Origin: Bacteroidia bacterium
GTDB taxonomy: Bacteria; Bacteroidota; Bacteroidia; Bacteroidales; BM520
Assembly (NCBI GenBank): GCA_009930445.1
Contig: RZYD01000040.1
Location: 1-13,619 of the forward strand
Length of the DNA stretch: 13,619 nucleotides
Direction of reading: 5' to 3'
Below, one piece after another: positions 7,439-13,619 of the stretch; the first letter of the stretch is position 1, and the number at the start of each line of letters is the position of its first letter. Position numbers and translations under genes: made by a program. Under the pieces are notes generated by a model. It saw only the letters and a program-made list of their open reading frames with translations. It had not been told where the DNA came from and ran no database searches.

Positions 7439-7453
7439 GTTTCACGTGAAACT
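7438..7453. promoter_or_regulatory. parS: parS-like ParB-binding palindrome (site 2)
   Basis: TGTTTCACGTGAAACT matches the parS consensus at 15 of 16 positions, with a perfect 14-bp palindromic core, GTTTCACGTGAAAC (7439-7452). It fills the 13-bp spacer between ybeY and mnmG: its left end touches the first base of the mnmG ATG at 7438, and its right end overlaps the ybeY stop codon (7452-7454). It lies 1,902 bp from site 1 and the two frame mnmG exactly. Two such sites this close together are very unlikely by chance. Confidence 0.8.
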
Positions 7454-7883
7454 ATTGCACTAAAGCGCTGAATAACAACAAATAATGGTCTTCCTTTTGG
7501 GTCATTATCATTTTCTCCTCATCAGTTTTATCGTTGTATCCACATAAATGCAACGCCCCATGCACGAGTAAACGATGCACCTCATCAATGGCCGCTATTC
7601 GTAATTCCCTGGCATTTTCTTTTACCCGATCGTAAGAGATGTAAACATCACCTATAACATCCTCATTATCAGAATTATAAGAAAACGTGATGGTGTCAGT
7701 AAGGGTTTCGTGCTGCAAATACTGAACGTTTATCGCGTATAAATAATGATCACTACAAAAAATATAGTTAATCGTATCCACTTGAACTCCTTCTTCAAAA
7801 AACAGACGGCTGAGCCAGGTCCGGATCAGCCGCTTATGCTTTAATGTATAGGATACCTCCTCCGAAAAAAAATTTATCCTCAC
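7452..7883 (-). CDS. ybeY: Endoribonuclease YbeY (rRNA maturation factor)
   Basis: Metal-dependent single-strand endoribonuclease family involved in 16S rRNA 3'-end maturation and ribosome quality control; 143 aa, a usual length. The signature is HGALHLCGYND: H108, H112 and, at the third ligand position, D118 instead of the usual His (HxxxHxxxxxH becomes HxxxHxxxxxD). I recall Asp at this position in other Bacteroidota YbeY proteins, so it is probably lineage-typical rather than damage. The upstream YLQHETLTDTITF segment (55-67) and the conserved GDVYIS strand (78-83) confirm the family. The start is a GTG at 7883; going upstream in frame there is no ATG before a stop, and MRINFF fits the family's beginning. 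It is 22 bp downstream of the ATP-binding-fold gene and 13 bp upstream of mnmG in the same operon. Confidence 0.95.
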   Translation of the reverse strand: MRINFFSEEVSYTLKHKRLIRTWLSRLFFEEGVQVDTINYIFCSDHYLYAINVQYLQHETLTDTITFSYNSDNEDVIGDVYISYDRVKENARELRIAAIDEVHRLLVHGALHLCGYNDKTDEEKMIMTQKEDHYLLLFSALVQ

Positions 7884-7905
7884 CCCTGTAATTTTTGGTT
7901 TGAAT

Positions 7906-8382
7906 CTACATCTTTTTAATCACCAAATCTGATTGAAAATATTCTTTCAATAACTCGGCGCGTTTTAACGATAGCTCCCGGTGCATACTGTGTGTACTAA
8001 AAACAAGCTCCACCTCACGGGTCGCGGTGTTGGCACGAAAATAATCGGATAACGTACCTAACGTGAATAAAAATTCACCCCCTTCCCGATCGAGAAGGTC
8101 GACAGAGATACATTCAGGTACCATGGAAGCCGATATCACTCCGCCCCTATCCAGAATAGAAAAAACCAACCCTTCACGTGCGCTGCGAACATGAATTGTA
8201 AGTTCCCAACTCTCTTCACGATAACCCTTCTGGCAATATCCCCGCAGGGTATCCAAACAAATAATTACATTGCCAAAATAGGTATCGTCTAAATGGTAAT
8301 AATTGCTAACCTCCTCAGCAAAACGCTCAAGTTTACTGACCGGATCAGTGCTCACAAAAGTTAATACATGCTTTTTCGCCAT
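7906..8382 (-). CDS. Degenerate HATPase (RsbW/anti-sigma-type) fold protein
   Basis: Protein of 158 aa, 6 bp after the DUF4175-like gene. I place it in the small GHKL/HATPase_c ATP-binding family usually found just upstream of ybeY in Bacteroidota. Support is position plus a partial pattern: an FGNVIICLDTLRGY segment (36-49) aligning to the N-box helix (typically YGN..A.LEA.NNA), then a strand and DRGG (78-81) at the G1-box position. In this copy the N-box residues are replaced: Glu becomes D44 and the two Asn become R47 and G48. The G1 box lacks its usual glycine spacing, and the glycine-rich G2 loop is reduced to GGEFLFTLG (101-109). It therefore probably binds ATP poorly or not at all. Function unknown; family assignment is moderate and the gene itself is certain from spacing and coding continuity. 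Confidence 0.7.
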   Translation of the reverse strand: MAKKHVLTFVSTDPVSKLERFAEEVSNYYHLDDTYFGNVIICLDTLRGYCQKGYREESWELTIHVRSAREGLVFSILDRGGVISASMVPECISVDLLDREGGEFLFTLGTLSDYFRANTATREVELVFSTHSMHRELSLKRAELLKEYFQSDLVIKKM

Positions 8383-8388
8383 TTTATA

Positions 8389-11300
8389 TTACTCTTCTTT
8401 AACGCGGTAAAAATAATCATTTACTTTGACACGGAAAAAAGGATTTAATGCAGGCGGAATAGTTCGTAACATTTCAGCCTCTTTTTCCTTCTTTTTGTTA
8501 TACTCCAAAATCGCGTCAGGGTTACTATATTTTTGAAGTTTTACTTCATTTGATTTGCGCTGCTCGTCTTTATCCCGTTGCATTTCGGCACGTTCACTTT
8601 CAAGTAACCGGGTAACAATATCCTTTTGCCGGTTCAATGTTGCTTGTGTTATCCGTTTATTTACGATATCGGTTTCATTTTGTTCCATTTGCTGCAACAT
8701 TTGTCGCATATTCCCCGACATCTGACCACTTTGTTCCATCATTTCTTCGGCCATCTGTTGCAGTTCTCTGCGGATAGCCATTTGTTGAGCGGCAGCCCGG
8801 GCTAATTTCTCACTCATACCTCCCGGCATTTCACCTCCCGGTTTCATACCACTCTTCATCTCTTCGAGCTGCTTACTCAGTTGTTCCTGCAATTGCCGCA
8901 TGGTGGAAATATCCATCTCCCCTTCCCCACCGGGCGAAGGACAGGTGGATTGCCCCGACCCACCACTCATCATCTGTTGCATTTGCTTTTCCATCTGATC
9001 CATAGCCTCCAAAAGCAGCAAAGCAAGATCGTTTATAGCGGTCATACTATATTGCTGTTCCTTAAGCGTATTCGACGTGCGATATTCGGTAAGGAATTCC
9101 ACTGCGGCCTCCAGATGGTGGTTCAGCACCACAATTTTTTCTGTGATAAAGGGTTTTATCGCCATCTGCCGTTTTCCAAGGGCCTCAAGGCTGTCTTTAA
9201 CCATTTCCATATCCGTCCGTATGGTATTCTGACGCCGGATCAACGCGTTATATTCCGGGTCGTTGCGACGCATTACCTGAAGAGTTTCAATTAATTCTTC
9301 CTGCATAAAGGAAAGCTGAATAAGATTTTCCAGGAGCTGACGAAGTGCCTCCCTATCTTCAGCAATTTGTTGCATTTGCATCCCTTCCATGCCTTTCATC
9401 ATGGCTTCAGCCATCTGTTTCATTTTGCCAGCAGCACTATTTTGCGATTGAGCCGATTGGTTGTTCTTCCCATTTTGCATTTGTTCCATGCTCTCCTGTT
9501 GCAGCTGTTGTACTTCGGATTCGTCGGCTGCCGGGTCATCGATCGGGAAAGGCTGTTCCAGCTCCTGATTTTTCTCCATAATTTGGTCAAATTTCTCCGA
9601 CAACCGATCAAATTCATCCTTCAATTTTTGCTGGGCCTTTAATAAAGAATCGCTGGCGCTCTGTTCCGCATTTTTTGTTGCTTCTGCATTTTCCTCCTGG
9701 CGTGTCGCCAGTTCTTCCAACTGCCGGGCATAATCGGTCAAGTCCTTTTCCACCTCAAGTTTCCGAAAAAGCTCCAGCGTCCGGTCGAGCCTGGCCTCCA
9801 GCTCCTCATTACTCAAATCCATCTCCTGCAACAATTCGCTCATTTTATTCTTGTCCATCTCTTCCATCAGCTGTTGCATTTCTTCAAACATCTCCCGCAT
9901 TTCTTCCGACATTAACTCTTGAAACAATTCCTCCAATTTTTGCTGCTTTTCGAGCAAAGCAGGGTCGAAATTTTTAAATTCCGATTCCCGGGTATTCATT
10001 TCATTATTCTTTTGAAAAAGTTCTTCCATTCGGGCATTCATTTCCTGCTGCCTTTCAACCAGGGCGTTCAACTTATCCATCTCTTCCCACCCCACTTCAG
10101 GATTTTCAAGCATTTTCCGGGTCAAAGCCTCAATTTCCTTTTTAATTTCCTGTGTTTCGTTGAGGGCCTGATCCATTTCATCGAGCAAATTATCCTCGTC
10201 CTGCTGCGCCAATGCTTCAATTTCCTGTAACGTGGGAACCTGAAAAACTGCAGTGACAGAACGAACACATTTACTGCCAGAAATGCCATCGTTGTCGCAA
10301 ACTTCAAAATAATAGTGTACCTCATCGCCTGGCGTCAAAGATAAAGGCTGCAAATCGAAGGCATGAAAAAAGGTTTGCCGGGTCACATTTGGGGCAATAC
10401 GGATATTTTCCGACCATGGAATTCCGTTAGTTGCATGCGTGTAAAAGAAACGTAACCCCGTGAAACCATAATCATCGCGAACCGTTCCGTTAAAAAAAAG
10501 CCGCTGTAGCTGCGCACTGTCATGATAAACTTCTACCTGCAATTCAGGATAGGCATCGGGAATACTTTTAACACTGTAATCCAGGGTATCACGGCTGTTA
10601 AGAAAAGCATTGGCCGTTACCAAACGAAACGAAGTGGTTTTTTTTATTGTTTGCTGAAAAGTAAAAACATTAGACTGAGATCCGGTGAAAGAAAGCACAG
10701 TATCAGGAAAAATAAGGTGCAGGCGGTCACAATCGCGGGTAAAAAAACTCCATTTTGTTTGGGAACCTTCGGGCAGAGAAATATCACTTAAATTGGCAAT
10801 CATCTCTGCAGGACGGCCAAGGTACTCAGGAAATGTTATATTCACCTGAAAATCAAGCAATACAGGTTTGGGATAAACCCGTATGGTGTATTCGCTGGTA
10901 GCATAATCTCCGGCCACAAGATGAAAACGCTGATCATGGGTAAGGTTTCTAAATTGATATAAAAACTCATGATTGGTCATAGTGGTTAGCCTGTATTTCT
11001 GGTTCCCTATTTGTACATAAACGGCATCCGGAACGAAATCACCGGTGATGCGCACCTGTAGTGAAAAATCCTCGTTTTGCACTGCCACCAATTCTGCATT
11101 AAGAATATGAAACTGAAAAGGCCGTGGTTTTTCATATTCCTGATTATAATGAATCAACCGGTCACCCGAATCGGTTAAAAATGATGGATTAAGAAGCCAT
11201 AACAAAACAAAAACCAGGAGGGCAGGGACTACAAATTTAAGGTATTTAAGATTCGACTTCAGATTCACTGCCCGATGAAAAGGTACAGGCCGCAGGGCTG

Positions 11301-11709
11301 CTGTTTTTTGGGCAACAGAGGCTTCAAGCAACGCGTGTTTTGAGGGGCAGGAGTCGAGCAATTCTTTCAGTTCCAATGTATTAAGCAATACATCATCCAC
11401 TTCGGTAAAATGTTCTCCAATTAAAATTGCCGCCTGTTTTTCGGTAAGTCCTCCACCCAGACGAAAAAGCTTGAACAAGGGAATAAAGACAAAAGAGAGA
11501 AGCGTAGCGAAAAACAAAATCAGTGCACCCCAAAAAATCAGGGTCCGGACGGAAGTACCAAGCCATAACCTGTTTTCCAGCGCTAACAGCAACAATAACG
11601 TAAGCGAAGCAATGATAAATGCATACAACAATCCACGGATTACCCTGTTTAAATAATATTTACGGATAAAACGGTAAAGCTTATGTTGTAGTAAAGAATA
11701 TTCTTCCAT
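8389..11709 (-). CDS. DUF4175-like large membrane-anchored coiled-coil protein
   Basis: Protein of 1106 aa, first gene of the - strand operon. Three hydrophobic segments are predicted near the N-terminus (about 26-44, 55-77 and 158-173), with a helical stretch between the second and third. Residues from about 190 to 490 look like beta-rich extracytoplasmic domains (repeated short strands, aromatic residues, CDNDG near 471). From about 493 to 1050 the protein is almost entirely predicted coiled coil or helix, extremely rich in Glu, Gln, Met and Lys, with EEM/QQM-type repeats, broken by a Pro/Asp stretch (719-730) and Gly/Pro/Met-rich linkers (915-930, 954-964). It ends with a short non-coil tail (ALNPFFRVKVNDYF). 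Domain layout and gene order match the DUF4175 proteins of Bacteroidota as I know them. No enzymatic motif is seen. A cell-envelope scaffolding role is a guess. Why it precedes translation-related genes is unknown. Confidence 0.85.
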   Translation of the reverse strand: MEEYSLLQHKLYRFIRKYYLNRVIRGLLYAFIIASLTLLLLLALENRLWLGTSVRTLIFWGALILFFATLLSFVFIPLFKLFRLGGGLTEKQAAILIGEHFTEVDDVLLNTLELKELLDSCPSKHALLEASVAQKTAALRPVPFHRAVNLKSNLKYLKFVVPALLVFVLLWLLNPSFLTDSGDRLIHYNQEYEKPRPFQFHILNAELVAVQNEDFSLQVRITGDFVPDAVYVQIGNQKYRLTTMTNHEFLYQFRNLTHDQRFHLVAGDYATSEYTIRVYPKPVLLDFQVNITFPEYLGRPAEMIANLSDISLPEGSQTKWSFFTRDCDRLHLIFPDTVLSFTGSQSNVFTFQQTIKKTTSFRLVTANAFLNSRDTLDYSVKSIPDAYPELQVEVYHDSAQLQRLFFNGTVRDDYGFTGLRFFYTHATNGIPWSENIRIAPNVTRQTFFHAFDLQPLSLTPGDEVHYYFEVCDNDGISGSKCVRSVTAVFQVPTLQEIEALAQQDEDNLLDEMDQALNETQEIKKEIEALTRKMLENPEVGWEEMDKLNALVERQQEMNARMEELFQKNNEMNTRESEFKNFDPALLEKQQKLEELFQELMSEEMREMFEEMQQLMEEMDKNKMSELLQEMDLSNEELEARLDRTLELFRKLEVEKDLTDYARQLEELATRQEENAEATKNAEQSASDSLLKAQQKLKDEFDRLSEKFDQIMEKNQELEQPFPIDDPAADESEVQQLQQESMEQMQNGKNNQSAQSQNSAAGKMKQMAEAMMKGMEGMQMQQIAEDREALRQLLENLIQLSFMQEELIETLQVMRRNDPEYNALIRRQNTIRTDMEMVKDSLEALGKRQMAIKPFITEKIVVLNHHLEAAVEFLTEYRTSNTLKEQQYSMTAINDLALLLLEAMDQMEKQMQQMMSGGSGQSTCPSPGGEGEMDISTMRQLQEQLSKQLEEMKSGMKPGGEMPGGMSEKLARAAAQQMAIRRELQQMAEEMMEQSGQMSGNMRQMLQQMEQNETDIVNKRITQATLNRQKDIVTRLLESERAEMQRDKDEQRKSNEVKLQKYSNPDAILEYNKKKEKEAEMLRTIPPALNPFFRVKVNDYFYRVKEE

Positions 11710-11731
11710 CCTGACAAATAATCCTATAGGC

Positions 11732-11751
11732 CAAATATAGGCACAAAGGTA
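11732..11751 (-). promoter_or_regulatory. Candidate Bacteroidota -7 boxes for the DUF4175-ybeY-mnmG operon
   Basis: On the - strand two exact matches to TAnnTTTG occur in tandem: TACCTTTG (11751 to 11744) and TATATTTG (11739 to 11732), 34 and 22 bp upstream of the start codon. A TTTG that could act as the -33 element lies upstream (complement of CAAA near 11763). Its spacing is about 23 bp to the second box, slightly long, and about 11 bp to the first, too short. The second box is therefore the better choice. Assignment is by consensus only. Confidence 0.4.
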
Positions 11752-11843
11752 AAAAGGATTACCAAAAGGACTGAATAAAATAGGATTTCAATTTATTTGA
11801 TTGATTTAAAAACTATTAAGAATTCGAAATAAAAAATTTACGA

Positions 11844-11867
11844 CAAAAAAAAGGGCAAAAAAAAGGG
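11844..11867. repeat. Perfect 12-bp tandem repeat, two copies
   Basis: The unit CAAAAAAAAGGG occurs twice head-to-tail (11844-11855 and 11856-11867) in the divergent promoter region. Each unit has an 8-A tract, so the pair puts two A-tracts one helical turn or slightly more apart, which would favour intrinsic DNA bending. It lies about 160 bp upstream of the carboxyltransferase start. It could be a slippage product, a regulator site or simply low-complexity DNA. Confidence 0.6.
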
Positions 11868-12027
11868 ATAATTATGCCAATTTAGAAAATATCGTTAATC
11901 TTGCAAAATATAACTTCCTGTGCAGAAAACCAGTGGACAGACAACCTGAAAGGAAGGGAGAACAGCTTAGTGAAAGCCACAGGAGTAAGAAAAAAAATAA
12001 TCCTTTTGAAAATAAAAATAATACAGC

Positions 12028-13619
12028 ATGAAAAAGGAGTTAAAAATTCGTGATTTAACATTACGCGACGGGCAACAGAGTTTATTTGCCACGCGAATGA
12101 AACAGGCGCAGGTCGACAGGGTGTTACCCCTATATCATAAGGCCGGATTTTATGCGTTGGAAGTTTGGGGCGGAGCAGTACCGGACTCGGTAATGCGCTA
12201 TTTAAAAGAAAGTCCATGGGACCGGCTGGAAAGCATCCGCGATGCCATTGCAGGGACGAGCAAATTAACGGCCCTGTCAAGAGGCCGAAACCTATTCGGA
12301 TACAACCCCTATCCCGAAAAAGTAATTGAAGGTTTTAACCGGAATGCCATAGAATCAGGGATTGACATTATGCGGATTTTTGATGCACTCAACGATGTGG
12401 AAAACATGAAATCCACAATCCGTATTGTCCACGAAAATAAAGGGCAGGCCGATTGCGCGGTATGCTATACGGTAGATCCAAAATATTCACGAAAACAAAG
12501 AATAAAAGCCTTTTTGAAAGGAAAACGGTTACCCGGAGAAATTTTTACGCTCGATTATTTTGTGGATAAAGCAAAACAACTTGAAGCACTGGGTGCTGAC
12601 ATGATCACCATCAAAGATATGGCCGGATTAATTCCTCCGGTTAAAACAGGGAAATTAATTCGCAGGTTAAAAACAGAGCTCGCAATTCCCATCGATTTCC
12701 ATACCCATTGCACGCCGGGTTATGGCTTAGCCAGCACCCTGATGGCCATTCTGAACGGAGTAGATATTGTGGATACTGCATTACTTAGTTTTGCGGAAGG
12801 CCCTGCAGCACCCAGCTATGAACTGGTTCAGATTTTTGCGGATAAACTGGGCATTGAAACCGGAATAGACCGTAAAAAAGCCTGTGCCATCAACCGCGAA
12901 TTAGTGGAAATCAGAAAAGAGCTGTCCGAAGTAGACAGTTACAAACAGTTCCCTATTGATTTTGATATCAGTAATCCGGAATTGCCCCACACCATTGATG
13001 CCCTGTTTGATGAAGCCATTGCGCTGGCCAAAGCAGAAAATGAAACTGCATTGCTGGCAGTTACACGAAAAATAGAAGACTATTTTGGATTTCCTGAACC
13101 CAATATTAATGTTAAAAATGCTGAAATTCCCGGAGGCATGTACACCAATATGCTGGCACAGCTGAAATCGGTAAATCAGGATCATCTGCTCAATAAAGTA
13201 CTTGAAATGGTTCCATTAGTCAGGGTTGACGCCGGATGCCCCCCACTGGTAACTCCTACCAGTCAGATTGTGGGCGTTCAGGCGGTTAATTTTGTAGTGG
13301 ATATCAACAACCACGATGAACCCTATACCAATACTTCGGTACAATTTGTAAACCTTGTTGCCGGAAAATACGGAAAAACACCCATTCCGATTGATCCGGA
13401 ATTCCGTGAAAAAATCACCGGTAACGCAGAAGAACAAAGCTACAGCGACAAAGAATATATTGAACCGGAAAACCCGGTATTGGCAGAATACAATTTTGAA
13501 CGGCTGGCAAAAAATGAAAAGGAAGAATTATTACTTGCACTCTTTCCGTCCGTAGCAAAAACATTTTTAATGGACAGAATAAATGAGCGGTATGCTGAGC
13601 AAAAAAAGAAAGAAGAAGA
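12028..13619 (+). CDS. Biotin-dependent carboxyltransferase subunit (pyruvate carboxylase B / oxaloacetate decarboxylase alpha type), 3' end outside window
   Basis: Open from the ATG at 12028 to the window end: 530 codons plus two bases, no stop. The carboxyltransferase TIM barrel is clear: LRDGQQS with metal ligand D14, the RGRNLFGY segment (85-92), RIFDALND (116-123), IKDMAGL with K196 (the carbamylated metal-binding Lys of the family), and the His pair HTH (H225, H227). The post-barrel domain has AEIPGGMYTNM (365-375) and PPLVTPTSQIVG (405-416). The His motif reads HTHCTPGYG rather than HTHDTSGNG or HCHATTG, and FAEGPAAPS (255-263) takes the place of the usual TSQP. I recall this as a Bacteroidia-type subgroup. 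An insertion of roughly 18 residues (153-172) precedes the TLDYF helix. The end, about 521-530, is a Lys/Glu-rich linker, so a biotinyl carrier domain may follow outside the window. It transfers CO2 between carboxybiotin and pyruvate/oxaloacetate or a related acceptor; direction and partner subunits cannot be told here. Confidence 0.93.
   Translation, partial: MKKELKIRDLTLRDGQQSLFATRMKQAQVDRVLPLYHKAGFYALEVWGGAVPDSVMRYLKESPWDRLESIRDAIAGTSKLTALSRGRNLFGYNPYPEKVIEGFNRNAIESGIDIMRIFDALNDVENMKSTIRIVHENKGQADCAVCYTVDPKYSRKQRIKAFLKGKRLPGEIFTLDYFVDKAKQLEALGADMITIKDMAGLIPPVKTGKLIRRLKTELAIPIDFHTHCTPGYGLASTLMAILNGVDIVDTALLSFAEGPAAPSYELVQIFADKLGIETGIDRKKACAINRELVEIRKELSEVDSYKQFPIDFDISNPELPHTIDALFDEAIALAKAENETALLAVTRKIEDYFGFPEPNINVKNAEIPGGMYTNMLAQLKSVNQDHLLNKVLEMVPLVRVDAGCPPLVTPTSQIVGVQAVNFVVDINNHDEPYTNTSVQFVNLVAGKYGKTPIPIDPEFREKITGNAEEQSYSDKEYIEPENPVLAEYNFERLAKNEKEELLLALFPSVAKTFLMDRINERYAEQKKKEE

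Larger units (their letters stand above)
11710..12027. other. Divergent intergenic region, 318 bp
   Basis: Separates the leftward DUF4175 operon from the rightward carboxyltransferase gene, so it should hold both promoters. It is AT-rich with A-tracts and no credible ORF of its own. Leftward promoter candidates are listed separately. On the + strand, TAATCTTG at 11896-11903 is one mismatch from the Bacteroidota -7 box TAnnTTTG, but no TTTG lies at the expected distance upstream. If used, it would leave a leader of roughly 110-120 nt before the ATG at 12028. No riboswitch or other structured leader is recognised. No Shine-Dalgarno sequence precedes 12028. Confidence 0.6.

Noticed and set aside
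5737..7545. DnaA-box-like nonamers (for example TTATCCACC near 5740, GTATCCACA near 7537), suggesting an origin next to the parS sites
   Set aside because: They are isolated, lie inside coding sequence of mnmG and ybeY, and show no cluster, AT-rich unwinding element or dnaA gene. They are not enough to call oriC.
8171..8185. A third CACGTG-containing site (TTCACGTGCG)
   Set aside because: Only one half matches parS; the other half (CGCTGC) does not continue the palindrome, and it lies in coding sequence.
9345..10230. Several + strand ORFs of 78-137 aa within the DUF4175-like gene
   Set aside because: They are shadows of the repetitive Glu/Gln/Met codons on the opposite strand, giving Phe/Leu/His/Cys-rich translations with no family signal.
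11882..12280. A 132-aa - strand ORF overlapping the start of the carboxyltransferase gene
   Set aside because: Its composition is unlike a real protein, and it is antisense to the clearly conserved carboxyltransferase coding frame.

Overview
The window looks like a chromosomal segment of a member of the Bacteroidota, most likely class Bacteroidia. The evidence is the ybeY-mnmG neighbourhood preceded by a DUF4175-type giant membrane protein and a small ATP-binding-fold protein, start codons without clear Shine-Dalgarno sequences, candidate TAnnTTTG promoter boxes, and an oxaloacetate decarboxylase/pyruvate carboxylase-type carboxyltransferase with sequence features I associate with Bacteroidia. 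This is inferred from protein content; no rRNA or other direct taxonomic marker is present. I see no tRNA, rRNA, CRISPR array, insertion sequence or integrase.

Left block (27-4149, + strand): a tight run of a KamA-like radical SAM aminomutase, two different D-Ala-D-Ala-ligase-fold ATP-grasp enzymes, a GNAT acetyltransferase that overlaps the second ligase by 4 bp, and a small cupin. The spacers are 10, 28, -4 and 39 bp, so the first four genes at least are probably one operon. An aminomutase that would make a beta-amino acid (probably beta-lysine), two amide-forming ligases and an N-acyltransferase together suggest a small pathway for an acylated, beta-amino-acid-containing amide or short peptide. 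The product is unknown. This is the most likely place in the window for an undescribed system.

Convergent gap (4150-4648): about 500 bp of AT-rich non-coding DNA between the + strand block and the - strand operon. It holds one modest hairpin and no convincing gene.

Middle block (4649-11709, - strand, transcribed right to left): DUF4175-like membrane/coiled-coil protein, degenerate ATP-binding-fold protein, YbeY (rRNA maturation), MnmG (tRNA wobble-uridine modification) and a zinc-ribbon SAM methyltransferase, with spacers of 6, 22, 13 and 27 bp. The two spacers flanking mnmG each carry a 16-bp palindrome matching the ParB-binding parS consensus at 15 of 16 positions. This suggests a chromosome-partitioning (centromere-like) locus, possibly origin-proximal.

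Right block (11710-13619): a 318-bp divergent promoter region with a perfect 12-bp tandem repeat. It is followed by the first 530 codons of a biotin-dependent carboxyltransferase subunit (pyruvate carboxylase B / oxaloacetate decarboxylase alpha type), which runs off the window end before any biotin domain.
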